A stretch of DNA of 64,000 nt from Chersky-840 sp963848335 (GTDB lineage Bacteria; Actinomycetota; Acidimicrobiia; Acidimicrobiales; UBA8190), in NCBI GenBank assembly GCA_963848335.1, contig CAWKDD010000003.1, positions 682,001 to 746,000 of the forward strand, in the 5' to 3' direction. The translations under genes and the position numbers were made by a program. Numbering within the stretch: the stretch's first letter is position 1; every line of letters starts with the position of its first letter. This document shows, in pieces, positions 26,116-34,659 of this stretch. The notes under the pieces were generated by a model, which ran no database searches, was not told the origin of the DNA, and saw only the letters and a program-made list of their open reading frames with translations.

Positions 26116-27123
26116 TCAGGCTGGTCGCCACGCGTCGAGCGGGATGCCGACAAGGTGAGTGAGGCGAAGGCGTGGGCCGTGGTCTCCGATCGGGAGCCAC
26201 ACTGCCTCGTCGGGGGCAAACTCCGGTGTGCGGGCGGAAGTGGCCACCGGAACGCGGTGGTGAGCGAGGACTCGTCGGGCATCAACTTCACGGCGCGGTG
26301 CGGGGAAGGTGAAGAGCACCCAGTTGGAGTGACCCGCGGCCACGGCGAGCTTGGCATACCCATCGAGCTTGTCCGCCAGGCGATTCAGGCGTTCGGTGCC
26401 ATTGTCGTGCTCGAGGAGAAAAGGCATCGAGGCGCCGTGATCGACCCAGACGCCGTAGCCGTCGGGGCGGACGACTTCGCCCCATTCGCGCCCACAGCGC
26501 CGCTCGGACCACCACTCCTCAAGCTGGCAGCCGGGCCGGGTACGGGCCGAGCGCAGCAGCGCGGTGAAAAAGCCGTTGACGCCGACCAGATGGGCCAGGC
26601 GCTGGCTGGAGGCGAGGTCGCGGACCAGACCCCGCCGCCAGTCGAGTTCGGCTACGTCCACCCCGGCCTCCGCCGCGACGAGGGCGGCACCGAGGGGCCC
26701 GAGCACCCAGTGGAAGGCAGCGAGGTTCGCCCCGGTCCGGGGCCGGAAGCGCTCGAGCAGCTCTAGGGCGTAGAGCTCTGAGAGCCGTGTCCGGGCTCGG
26801 CGTTCGCCGCTGAAGCCGACGTCGGCCACCTGTGCGGTGGTGAGCACTCGGTGGTCTTCGAGGAGGCGACACAGCTGACGGTCCCGTTCGGTGATCCGAC
26901 CGAGCGCGCCCAGCAGTCGATGATTGAGATCCCGCCCGCCCCCACGACCCCCGGGGTGTGAGCCCTTGGTTCTTGACCTCGAGCCCGACGACGTTGGAGA
27001 GCTCTTCGAAACACCGTCTGATTCGCCGTGCGACGACAGTCCGTTTGCCCACGCCGCACGCATCGGCCCTTGGCCGGTCACCTCGACGTCCGCATGACCA
27101 CTCACCCCCTTAAGTCCGCCCAC
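26116..27123 (-). CDS. replication-relaxation family protein, copy 1
   Basis: 335 residues matching the actinobacterial Replic_Relax family (PF13814 by recollection). A winged-helix-like N-terminal part, ITERDRQLCRLLEDHRVLTT then AQVADVGFSGERRARTRLSE, is followed by FRPRTGANLAAFHWVLGPLG and a C-terminal nuclease-like region including HDN-type motifs (FLLEHDNGTERL, HRVPVATSARTP). Such genes sit on plasmids and integrative elements and are thought to help initiate replication or transfer. The first 55 residues are low-complexity and may not be translated. A second copy at 52081 is about 90% identical. The surrounding repeats are conserved with it. Confidence 0.8.
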   Translation of the reverse strand: MGGLKGVSGHADVEVTGQGPMRAAWANGLSSHGESDGVSKSSPTSSGSRSRTKGSHPGGRGGGRDLNHRLLGALGRITERDRQLCRLLEDHRVLTTAQVADVGFSGERRARTRLSELYALELLERFRPRTGANLAAFHWVLGPLGAALVAAEAGVDVAELDWRRGLVRDLASSQRLAHLVGVNGFFTALLRSARTRPGCQLEEWWSERRCGREWGEVVRPDGYGVWVDHGASMPFLLEHDNGTERLNRLADKLDGYAKLAVAAGHSNWVLFTFPAPRREVDARRVLAHHRVPVATSARTPEFAPDEAVWLPIGDHGPRLRLTHLVGIPLDAWRPA

Positions 27124-27389
27124 GCGGCGGACCCCCCACCACCGCCGTAACCCGGGGTGATGGCACCAGGTGAGGGATCCGATGCAGGACGGACCCCCTC
27201 GTGGAGCCCACGACGGACCCCCTCCTCGAGCTCCTCACGGAAACACCCCCGCGCATCCGGCCCGCTCCGGGGTTCCCAGGCCGAGGATGAAGTGGATGTT
27301 CCGGGGATGAGAGCGATGTGCGCTGGCCCCGTCACCAGGACCCCGAACCCGGCCCGGCGCGCTGGGCCGGTGATCGGGGTGGTCGTCAA
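27102..27389 (-). CDS. small conserved ORF upstream of replication-relaxation gene
   Basis: A 95-codon frame overlapping the start of the replication-relaxation gene by about 20 bases. The second module has the same frame open at 53058-53345 with about ten substitutions and no stop (shared FREEL, EGVRRGLHEGVRP). That conservation hints at coding, but the substitutions are mostly amino-acid-changing, and the DNA holds GGACCCCCTC repeats that may be the real constraint. No family recognised. Confidence 0.3.
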   Translation of the reverse strand: MTTTPITGPARRAGFGVLVTGPAHIALIPGTSTSSSAWEPRSGPDARGCFREELEEGVRRGLHEGVRPASDPSPGAITPGYGGGGGSAAWADLRG

Positions 27390-27588
27390 CGTCGTTGTGC
27401 ATGCTCACTTCCCGGTCGTAGGTCTCGAACAGCGCTTCCGGTCCCTGGTCCAATGGCCAGTCAGGTCGGGGATGTCCCCACCATAAGAACAAGGGATTGT
27501 CGTCCCGTTTCCGACAAACTCGAGCGAGTGCGTATGCGGCCGACGGCGCCGTTGCGGTCCCGCCACCCGTCACTACATAGAACGACGC
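27390..27588. other. right end of duplicated module
   Basis: Similarity to the second module continues through CGTTTCCGACAAACTCGAGC and ends near 27560, where the two copies diverge. No separate gene is supported. Confidence 0.4.
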
Positions 27589-27684
27589 ACCAAGGAGGGG
27601 CTATCCACGCTGGAAGCCATGCGCTGCCTCAAGCGGTACGTGGCCCGGGAGCTCTATCCTTTCCTCGCCGCAAACGCCCCTTGA
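27589..27684 (+). pseudogene. IS110-family transposase C-terminal remnant
   Basis: The plus strand reads TKEGLSTLEAMRCLKRYVAR and ends LAANAP followed by TGA at 27682-27684. Residues upstream (RHYIERR) fit the same frame. This is the characteristic C-terminus of IS110/IS1111-type transposases. Only about 40 codons remain; the rest of that element is gone at the edge of the duplicated module. Confidence 0.6.
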
Positions 27685-27789
27685 CATCGATAGGAGCATC
27701 AGTACCGGACGGCCCAGAGATTGACCCGCAGGTGTCTGGGAGTGCTGGCGACAGGCAGCGAGTCGGGTCTCGACGACCCCCGCCGTCCT

Positions 27790-30700
27790 TCAATCGTCCA
27801 GCAGTTGCAAAGCGTCAGCGGCTCGCCGTTCGATGGTCCCATAACCGTTGGTCGCTGCGACGGCGTGCGCCTTGGTGAGATGGTCCCGAGCCTTCTCGAT
27901 GTCGCCCGGAGCCTGGCGTTCGGCGAACATCGTTCCCCGCAGGTGGTCGGTCCGGGCAGCGATGAACTTGGCACCTACTCGACTGCTGTAGGCGGAGGAT
28001 TGGGCAAAGTAGGCGTCCGCCTCGTCGTAGCGCTCGAGGACGGTGGCAAGGCCACCAAGGTAAAGGCTGACCGGTCCCTCAAACGCGACGGGGGCTAGGC
28101 ACGACTGCGAGTCCCACGGCGCAAGTCGGTCCAACAACGGACCGGCGCACTCTCGGTGCCGACATACAATGGCAACGTCTGCCCATTCAGCCATTGTGAG
28201 AAGCCAAACCGGATCGAAGGGAAGATCGAATCCGCCAGCAACGAAATCTTCGAGCAGCTGATTCGCCTCTTCTATTCTGTCTGTCTCCGCGTAGGCCAGA
28301 GCCAGCGCCGCGGTGAGCACCCCGGCCAAATCGGGGGCATCTGCGACCATCTGCTCCAGCACTGGGACCAGTTCGCCCAGGGTTCCGCGTTGGTGGTTGA
28401 CGATTATGAGTTGTGAGCCGAACATGAAAGTCGCGTCTGGCTGACCGCCGTCGGTACCTATCTGCAGAGCCTCCGTGGCTAGCTGTTCGGCTCGGTTCCA
28501 ATCCCCGGCGATCTGGGCCCTGGTGGAGCGCAACCAAGCATGCGTCCAACTGAAAAACGGCTGGTCCAGCTGCTCGGCCAGGGATCCCGAGGCGAGGAGA
28601 CCGCGATCGACCTCGTCAATATCACCGTTCTGGGCAGCGACGTCGATACGAATCAGGTAGGCGAGGAAGTGAAGTGTTGGGTCGCCGACGCGCTCGGCCC
28701 GAATCAATGCGTCAGCGGACAACGTCAGCGCTTGTTCGAGGAGCGACGGTACTAAGAGTGAATACGAAATTGCGCTCAGAACCCGCACGGTGCTGGCGTC
28801 GTCACCGGAGGACTCGGCGATGGCCAGGGCCTCGTCGGCCAGGGACTGGCGGCGCTCTAGCGGGCTGCCGAGGGCGAGTTCAGAACACAGCGTGGCGAGC
28901 ACGAGCGCCCGGTCGGGCTGGTTGGCGGGGAGCCGATCGAGGGCCATTTCCAGGACCTCGACCCTCTCGGTGTCAATGACACCCGCTGCACTGAAGAAGC
29001 CCCGGTTGTTGGCCAGGGCCGAGGCAACGAGGCGGCCGGTGTCATCGAGATCTGCGGCTCGACGAGCGGCGTCGAGAAGGGTCTCGCGAAACGCCGGGTC
29101 CCCCGTTTGACGCTGTGCCGTGCCGAGGCCGATGGCCAGGTCTAGCGCCAGGATCGGATCGGGATCGCTGGCCTGGGGATAGAGGTCGAGGGCCTGGGCG
29201 TAGTACGACAAGGCATCGGCGGGGGCGAGGGCGGCCAGGGCGGCGTCGCCCGCTTGGCGGGCGTAGGCGATGGCTTTGGAGATGTCGATGGGCTGGGTCG
29301 CGCTCAACCAGTGTCGGGCCAGTTCTCCCACCCTGGCCCCCGGACGGTCACCGCAGAGGTCCTCCAGCGCCTCGGCCACCTTGCGGTGGGCCCGTGCCCG
29401 TCGGTTGGGACCGAGGTCCTCGGACAGGGTGTGCTGGACCAGGGCGTGGGAAAAGCTGTAGCGACCTGACAGTTCGCGCACCAGGGCCACCGCTGCCGCT
29501 GCCTCCAAGATGTCGAGCAGGTCGTCATCGGAGGTCTGCGTGGCCCGGGCCAGGACATCGAGGTCGAAGTCCCGGCCGATCACCGCCGCCATCGACAACA
29601 CCTTCCCCGCAACGGGCCCCAGTCGCCCCACCCGAGCACCGATCACCTCACGGACGCTGTCGGGCAGGGTGACCTCGTCCAGAGAGAGATCGGACACCCA
29701 TCGCCCCGACGAGTCCTGGTACAGCGCGCCGGTCTCGACGAGGTGGCGTAGCACCTCGCTCACGAAGAAAGGGTTGCCGTCGGTCTCGCGGTAGACGGCA
29801 TGGGCCAGGCCCAGCCCGTCGTCATCGAGGGTCTGACCGGCGGCGGCCTCCAGGAACGCCACCACGCCGGTGTCGTCCAGTCCGGCCAGGTCGATGCGGG
29901 TCACCCCGTCCAGTCGCCGCAGGGCGGCCAGGGCGTCGAGCAGCGGGTGCCCTTGGGACAGCTCGGTGTCCCGATAGGTCCCGATCACGAGCACCCGCAT
30001 GGCCTGATCGGAGGCTGCAATGTGGCGGAGCAGCAGCAGGCTGGCTTTGTCGGCCCACTGGAGGTCGTCGAGGACCACGACGACGGGCTGGTCCTGCGAC
30101 ACCTGTGCGAACAGACCGACCACGGCGGCAAAGAGCAGGAACCGCTCGGTGTCGGCGTCGGTGGCCTTGGAGGGTGGCAGGTCCGGGATGCGACTGGCAA
30201 GGGCTGGTATCAGCTTCGACAGCTCCGAGCCGTGGGCGGCGACGTGGGCCAAGAGCCGATCTTCGGGGCCGTGGGTGACGTAGTGCGTTAGCGCCTCGGC
30301 GAAGAGCTGGTAGGGGGTAGCCAGGCCCTCCTCACAGTGACCAAATACCACTACCGCTCCGTTGTCGAAGGCGGCGCGGGCCGCCTCGGCCACCAGGGTG
30401 GTCTTGCCCAGCCCGGCCTCGCCCGAGATGAGGAGAACCTGACGCCCCTCGCTCGCGGCCACCCGCTTCATCGCATCGGCGATTACCTGCGTCTCGGACT
30501 CACGCCCCACGACCCCCACGGCGGGGCGCACGGCCAAGCGGGCGGGAAGCGGGATGGTGGCGATCTCGGCACCGCCGAGGGGTTCCCAGATCACCTCGAC
30601 GGTCTCGATGGGGTCGGGGAGTCCTTTCAGGGTGAGTCCACCGACCGAACGGCACTCGTGACGGTTGCGGCGACCGGCCATGGCCCGCACCACGTCCGTG

Positions 30701-31176
30701 GCCAGGATCTGACCGCTCTCGCAGGTGGCACACAGCCGCGCCGCCTCCACCACGGCGTCCCCGAAGTAGTCGTCGTCCTCCCTGGCGACCTCTCCCATGC
30801 TCAAGCCGACCCGCAGGCCCACCCAGTGCTCCCGGCTCCGGTTATCGAGTTCGACGCCCTGTTGCATCGCCACCCCACAGGCCAGGGCAGAAGACGGAGA
30901 TGAGAAGGCCACCATCAGGCCGTCACCGAGGTTCTTCACCTCGGTGCCTCCCGCCTCGGCGATGGCCTGGCGCAGGATAGAAAAGTGCCCCCGGCGCACC
31001 TCTTCGGCCACCTCGGGCGAGAGGCGCTGGGATAGCTGGGTCGAGCCCACTACGTCGGTGAACAGGATCGCCGCGTTCTCGGTCGTCAAGAGCCACCCCC
31101 ACTCCAGCGACGCCAGCGTAGGTGCGGATGGGAGCGCCTGCCGAGTCAGCCTCGGGACCCAAGCCAACGGTGCCAA
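27790..31176 (-). CDS. class III adenylate/guanylate cyclase domain - AAA+ ATPase - TPR regulator
   Basis: A 1,128-residue multidomain protein. Residues about 33-195 form a class III nucleotide-cyclase homology domain: AAILFTDVVGST with metal-binding Asp41, and VKNLGDGLMVAF with Asp85. A STAND/AAA ATPase follows with GREXE-like GVVGRESETQVI (221-232), Walker A SGEAGLGKTT (251-260) and Walker B VVVLDDLQWAD. The second half is alpha-helical TPR/MalT-like repeat. Unlike LuxR/LAL regulators, no HTH is seen at the C-terminus. Such proteins are presumed signal-driven switches. The true start may be TTG at 31089, directly before the cyclase domain; 31176 is the longest option. Confidence 0.85.
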   Translation of the reverse strand: MAPLAWVPRLTRQALPSAPTLASLEWGWLLTTENAAILFTDVVGSTQLSQRLSPEVAEEVRRGHFSILRQAIAEAGGTEVKNLGDGLMVAFSSPSSALACGVAMQQGVELDNRSREHWVGLRVGLSMGEVAREDDDYFGDAVVEAARLCATCESGQILATDVVRAMAGRRNRHECRSVGGLTLKGLPDPIETVEVIWEPLGGAEIATIPLPARLAVRPAVGVVGRESETQVIADAMKRVAASEGRQVLLISGEAGLGKTTLVAEAARAAFDNGAVVVFGHCEEGLATPYQLFAEALTHYVTHGPEDRLLAHVAAHGSELSKLIPALASRIPDLPPSKATDADTERFLLFAAVVGLFAQVSQDQPVVVVLDDLQWADKASLLLLRHIAASDQAMRVLVIGTYRDTELSQGHPLLDALAALRRLDGVTRIDLAGLDDTGVVAFLEAAAGQTLDDDGLGLAHAVYRETDGNPFFVSEVLRHLVETGALYQDSSGRWVSDLSLDEVTLPDSVREVIGARVGRLGPVAGKVLSMAAVIGRDFDLDVLARATQTSDDDLLDILEAAAAVALVRELSGRYSFSHALVQHTLSEDLGPNRRARAHRKVAEALEDLCGDRPGARVGELARHWLSATQPIDISKAIAYARQAGDAALAALAPADALSYYAQALDLYPQASDPDPILALDLAIGLGTAQRQTGDPAFRETLLDAARRAADLDDTGRLVASALANNRGFFSAAGVIDTERVEVLEMALDRLPANQPDRALVLATLCSELALGSPLERRQSLADEALAIAESSGDDASTVRVLSAISYSLLVPSLLEQALTLSADALIRAERVGDPTLHFLAYLIRIDVAAQNGDIDEVDRGLLASGSLAEQLDQPFFSWTHAWLRSTRAQIAGDWNRAEQLATEALQIGTDGGQPDATFMFGSQLIIVNHQRGTLGELVPVLEQMVADAPDLAGVLTAALALAYAETDRIEEANQLLEDFVAGGFDLPFDPVWLLTMAEWADVAIVCRHRECAGPLLDRLAPWDSQSCLAPVAFEGPVSLYLGGLATVLERYDEADAYFAQSSAYSSRVGAKFIAARTDHLRGTMFAERQAPGDIEKARDHLTKAHAVAATNGYGTIERRAADALQLLDD

Positions 31177-31188
31177 GGCGACCCAGCG

Positions 31189-31206
31189 TGATCGCGATCG
31201 CGATCA
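31189..31206. promoter_or_regulatory. 18-bp perfect palindrome upstream of cyclase/ATPase gene
   Basis: TGATCGCGATCGCGATCA is a perfect palindrome 13 bases upstream of the longest start of the cyclase/ATPase gene. It could be an operator or simply a GATC/CGATCG-rich motif; no partner site is seen nearby. Confidence 0.4.
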
Positions 31207-31268
31207 GCGCCGATCTGACTTCGGATCTGACGGCCGTGTGTATTCAAATGGGCCGGGCGGTATGTGAT

Positions 31269-31368
31269 GCGATGAAGGGGCGGGGCCTCCGCCCCCCGTG
31301 AAGCTTCCAGTGATCAGGATGACACTGGGGTTTCCACAAACCAACCTCGACAAGGGGAGGAGGCCCCT
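31269..31368 (+). ncRNA. candidate IS110 bridge RNA region
   Basis: IS110-group elements encode a structured bridge RNA between the left end and the transposase start. Here that segment contains a strong stem GGGGCGG-GGCCT-CCGCCCC (31276-31294), a smaller AT-containing middle and an AAGGGGAGGAGGCCCC stretch before the ATG. Target- and donor-binding loops cannot be assigned by eye. The call rests on family knowledge and position. Confidence 0.3.
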
Positions 31369-32382
31369 ATGGAACAACGCTATGTCGGGATCGACCTGCA
31401 CCGCCGACGCTCGGTGATTGTCACGATGGACCAGGCCGGTGAGGTGCTCTCGTCAGTTCGCATCCCCAACGACCCGGTGGCCATGTCCATCGCTGTGGCC
31501 GAGGCTGGCGAGGGGGCGGAGGTGGCCTTCGAGGCCACCTACGGCTGGTACTGGTTGGCCGATCTCCTGCGAGCCGACGGGCACACGCTGCACATGGCCC
31601 ATCCGCTGGCCATGCGGGGCATGACCAGCCACAGACGCGTCAAGACCGACTGGAAAGACGCCACCCTGCTCGCCGACGTGCTGCGGATGGGCTCTCTCCC
31701 CGAGGGGTGGATCGCCCCACCGGAGCTTCGAGAGCTCCGTGAGCTCGTGCGCTACCGGGCCAAGCTCGTGGCCCTGCGCAGCGGGCTCAAGGCCCAGGTC
31801 CACGCGGTCATGGCCAAGAACGGGATCCTGCCCGCTCGAGTAGAGATGTTCGGTCCCGGTGGCCAGGCCCAGCTCGACGCCCTCGATGTGCCCATGAGCT
31901 TCACCATCCGCATCGAGTCACTGCGGGATCTGATCGAGATCTATGACCGCGAGGTGGCCATGCTCGAGCGCGCCGTCCACAGCCAGCTGAAGGACGACAC
32001 CGGCTACCAAGCCATCCAGAAGATCGTCGGCGTGGGCAAGGTCATCGGAGCGATCTTCGTGGCCGAGATCGGTGACATCGCTCGCTTCTCGAGCCCCGAG
32101 AAGCTGTGTTCGTGGGCCGGTCTCACCCCCAAGCACCGAGAGTCAGATCTCACCAAGCACCAAGGCGACATCACCAAGCAGGGCAACAAGCTCGTCCGCT
32201 GGGCGGCCATCGAGGCCATCTCCGGCTACCGGGGAGGGCCCAAGCTGCGGGCCGACTACGAGCGCATCGCCGAGCGACGAGGCAAGTACCGAGCCCGCGT
32301 GGCTGTTGCCCGCAAGCTCCTCGTCCTCGTCTACTACGGACTTCGCGACGGCGAGATCCGCTCTCTGGACAGAGCCGCATGA
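31369..32382 (+). CDS. IS110 family transposase
   Basis: 337 residues, normal length. The N-terminal RuvC-like DEDD domain shows Asp9 (YVGIDLH), Glu55 (VAFEAT), Asp94 and Asp97 (KTDWKDATLLAD). The C-terminal Transposase_20 domain contains IQKIVGVGKVIGAIFVAEIG and CSWAGLTPKHRESD with its conserved serine region. The frame is intact, so the enzyme may be active. GGGGAGGAGG just upstream of ATG gives a strong start. It inserted between the cyclase/ATPase gene and a gene-poor stretch. Confidence 0.92.
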   Translation: MEQRYVGIDLHRRRSVIVTMDQAGEVLSSVRIPNDPVAMSIAVAEAGEGAEVAFEATYGWYWLADLLRADGHTLHMAHPLAMRGMTSHRRVKTDWKDATLLADVLRMGSLPEGWIAPPELRELRELVRYRAKLVALRSGLKAQVHAVMAKNGILPARVEMFGPGGQAQLDALDVPMSFTIRIESLRDLIEIYDREVAMLERAVHSQLKDDTGYQAIQKIVGVGKVIGAIFVAEIGDIARFSSPEKLCSWAGLTPKHRESDLTKHQGDITKQGNKLVRWAAIEAISGYRGGPKLRADYERIAERRGKYRARVAVARKLLVLVYYGLRDGEIRSLDRAA

Positions 32383-32457
32383 CCGTCACACATGATCTGG
32401 GCGCGCGCTCGAGTATCGGCATGACTCCCACGCAGGTGGCGAAGTCGAGTATGTGAT

Positions 32458-32936
32458 TGAGCCCGCCCGGCTCACATCCCCAAGCGCACCATGCACCCAT
32501 AGCGGGCGGAGGAATGCCTGGCGACTGAGCATCGCCACCTCACGAGCTGAGACACGTTGGTGTGCAGCGCCTCACGGCGGGACATGACCATTGGACCCTC
32601 AGCGCCACGCCGGCGCTGCTTCGTCGCGCCTGCGTAGCAAAGCCCCGTTCCTGGACAGCCCCTTGACACGGCCCCGCCCCTTCAGGAATGCCGATCCAGT
32701 ACTCCTCACCACAGAGGGGACCCGCCCCATAATCGCGGCACGAGAGCGATACTGCTCTGACCGGCTCGGTGGCCTCCGCCTGAGCCCCGAGCAACTCCCG
32801 GCAGAGATGATTGCGGATGGCTCTGGGCAGCGTCCGCCATCGGCCGGGCTCGGCGGCCCCGGTCGAGCGCAGGAGCACCGGAGGACAAAGGCCTAAAATA
32901 GACTTGTGTCCAGGGCGGAGCACTCTCAGGCGAGTC
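32458..32936. other. gene-poor stretch between IS elements
   Basis: About 480 bases. Several frames are open on both strands, but none carries a recognisable motif; the sequence may be remains of older insertions. Nothing here can be named with confidence. Confidence 0.35.
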
Positions 32937-32975
32937 TGGAGTGACCCGGGTCTGACGGACACCGATGCTCTGGGT

Positions 32976-33821
32976 TCATGCAGCATTGCTTGAGACGGCG
33001 TTGGCGCGCCAGCGGCGCTCATATTCGGCCGGACAGAGGTTCCCGATCGAGGAGTGCCGGCGCCAGGTGTTGTAGAAGCCCTCGATGTAGTCGAAGATCG
33101 CCATGCGGGCCTGGTTGCGGTTCTCGAAGACGCTGCGGTCGATGAGCTCGCACTCCAAGGTGGCGAAGAAGCTCTCGGCCATGGCGTTGTCGAAGCAGTC
33201 ACCCACCGACCCCATCGAGCGCTCTACTCCGGTGGCCCGACAGGCCTTGGCAAAGTCATAGCTCGTGTATTGACACCCCTGGTCCGAATGATGGACCACG
33301 ACACCGTCCGGGCGCTGGCGGGCGATGGCCATCTGGAGAGCCCTCGTGACGAGCTCGGTGTTCTGGTTCGAAGACATCGACCAGCCCACGACCCGGCGGG
33401 TGAAGACGTCGAGCACCACGGCCAGGAACAGAAAGCCTGCCCATGTCGGGACATAGGTGATGTCGGCCACCCACCGTTGCCCCGGTCCAGGCGCGGTGAA
33501 GTCCCGCTCCACGAGATCGGGGGCGGGACGGGCCCGCTCGTCTCGGCGCGTGGTGCGACAGAACTTGCGCCTGGTGACGCCCTGGATACCTGCGTTGTGC
33601 ATCAGCCGCGCTATCCGGTGGCGCCCGACATCCTCGTCGTGCTCTTCGACCAGCTCGGTTCTGATGCGGCGATAGCCATAGGTCTCCCGTGACTGGGTGT
33701 GGACCAGGCGGATCTTCTCGGTGAGGACCTCGTCGGACAGTGCCCGGGCCGATGGCGGACGATCCCGCCAGCAGTAGTAGCCGCTCGTTGAGACGCCGAG
33801 GAGCCGACACATGGTGGCCAC
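32976..33821 (-). CDS. IS3 family transposase OrfB (DDE integrase)
   Basis: 281 residues with an HTH_21 region (SRETYGYRRIRTEL, RHRIARLMHNAGI) and the rve integrase core: the first Asp in RWVADITYVPT, the second in VVVHHSDQGCQYTS, and the Glu in CFDNAMAESFFATLECELI. The C-terminal FIEGFYNTWRRHSSIGN-like segment (YIEGFYNTWRRHSSIG) is also standard. It lacks its own good start and is probably made as an OrfAB fusion by -1 frameshifting at the run of six A residues in orfA. Confidence 0.93.
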   Translation of the reverse strand: MATMCRLLGVSTSGYYCWRDRPPSARALSDEVLTEKIRLVHTQSRETYGYRRIRTELVEEHDEDVGRHRIARLMHNAGIQGVTRRKFCRTTRRDERARPAPDLVERDFTAPGPGQRWVADITYVPTWAGFLFLAVVLDVFTRRVVGWSMSSNQNTELVTRALQMAIARQRPDGVVVHHSDQGCQYTSYDFAKACRATGVERSMGSVGDCFDNAMAESFFATLECELIDRSVFENRNQARMAIFDYIEGFYNTWRRHSSIGNLCPAEYERRWRANAVSSNAA

Positions 33822-33862
33822 GGGGTGAGAGGCCCGGTTCGCTTCGATGAACTCGAACCCCG

Positions 33863-34165
33863 CTACGGGGTCGAGTGCGTCTCCTTGGCGAACCAGGCCG
33901 CGGCTTTTTTCAGGATCTCCTTCTCCTCCTCGAGGACCCGCACCCGCCGACGCAGATGGGCCAGCTCAGCCTTCTCGTCGGTGGTCGGGCCATCGGTGCG
34001 CACGCCATCATCCCGGTCGGCTTGGAGGATCCAGTTGCGAAGCGTCTGCTCTGAGCAACCCACCGTGGCGGCAGCCCGCTTGAGCGACACTCCGCCCTCA
34101 CGGACGAGACGGACCGCCTCGGTGCGGACCTCGGGCGGATACGGAGGCGGGACTCTCCCGGACAT
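33863..34165 (-). CDS. IS3 family transposase OrfA (HTH)
   Basis: 100 residues: PPEVRTEAVRLVREGGVSLK and AAATVGCSEQTLRNWI form the HTH_Tnp_1 domain, followed by a leucine-zipper-like coiled coil (ELAHLRRRVRVLEEEKEILK). Near its end lies A6G (33904-33910, read on the minus strand), the classical IS3 slippery heptamer, which would let ribosomes pass into the orfB frame. Confidence 0.9.
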   Translation of the reverse strand: MSGRVPPPYPPEVRTEAVRLVREGGVSLKRAAATVGCSEQTLRNWILQADRDDGVRTDGPTTDEKAELAHLRRRVRVLEEEKEILKKAAAWFAKETHSTP

Positions 34166-34326
34166 GTTGGACTCCTTTCTGCCAGAGGGACATCGTCCCG
34201 TCCAGCGTCAAGGTGTCCGCGGATCCCGGGTCACTCCAGTGCATGAGCGCGCCTCACCAAGCCCTTTGCGCAAGGCGAATCGTACGATTACCGTAGAACT
34301 TAGGTGTGACGCGGCGGTGATCAAAA

Positions 34327-34659
34327 ATGGGTCGCAAATCGACAAGGTCCAACGAGATTGATAAGGCGACCCGTCTGCCGGCCTGCGACAAGGTCCAGTC
34401 GAGCGTCTACTGGCCGTCCCCCATCGACCACCGAGCCAATCAGCTCGTTGACCTTGCGACTGCCACTGGTGAGCGCCTGTCGAAGGCCGACCTGCTCGGC
34501 GCCCTGGTTGCCTTTGCTCCCGACGATGGCGAAGAGATCGGCAAGATCGTTCGTCGGTACCGAGCCATGAGAGCCGGCGACGTCCTTCATGACCTGGATT
34601 CTCGCGACGTCATTGTTTTGGACGAGCGCCGACCCGGACGCCGGCCCCAGGCGCAGTGA
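34327..34659 (+). CDS. small hypothetical protein, paralogue of the 50117 gene
   Basis: 110 residues, basic start then VYWPSPIDHRANQLVDLATA and GERLSKADLLGALVAFAPDD, ending RPGRRPQ. The same order of motifs occurs in the gene at 50117 (VRWPAPVDQRLNELLDRLSA, SQLLAALVASAP, QPGRRRR), so the two are clear paralogues. Helix composition resembles short ribbon-helix-helix or antitoxin-like proteins, but the fold is not assignable by eye. Its stop overlaps the GTG of the following membrane-protein gene by four bases, so the two form an operon. Confidence 0.7.
   Translation: MGRKSTRSNEIDKATRLPACDKVQSSVYWPSPIDHRANQLVDLATATGERLSKADLLGALVAFAPDDGEEIGKIVRRYRAMRAGDVLHDLDSRDVIVLDERRPGRRPQAQ

Larger units (their letters stand above)
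31260..32457 (+). mobile_element. IS110-family insertion sequence
   Basis: The transposase at 31369-32382 is flanked by a direct repeat of GTATGTGAT at 31260-31268 and 32449-32457, about 1.19 kb apart. IS110 elements lack terminal inverted repeats and are flanked by short core repeats instead, so these are good candidates for the element ends. The 5' non-coding end of about 100 bases is the longer one, as in the IS110 group proper. Confidence 0.6.
32937..34239 (-). mobile_element. IS3-family insertion sequence, apparently complete
   Basis: Ends are inverted repeats: CTGGAGTGACCCGGG at 32937-32951 and its complement at 34225-34239, continuing imperfectly through GACGGACACC / GCGGACACC. They enclose orfA and orfB, giving an element of about 1.30 kb, typical of IS3. 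No clear target duplication is visible: the bases outside are AGT and TGC. Confidence 0.85.

Noticed and set aside
32540..33202. A 220-codon minus-strand frame across the IS3 left end
   Set aside because: Its first 90 codons are an out-of-frame reading of the OrfB end, and the remainder has no motif or start signal.
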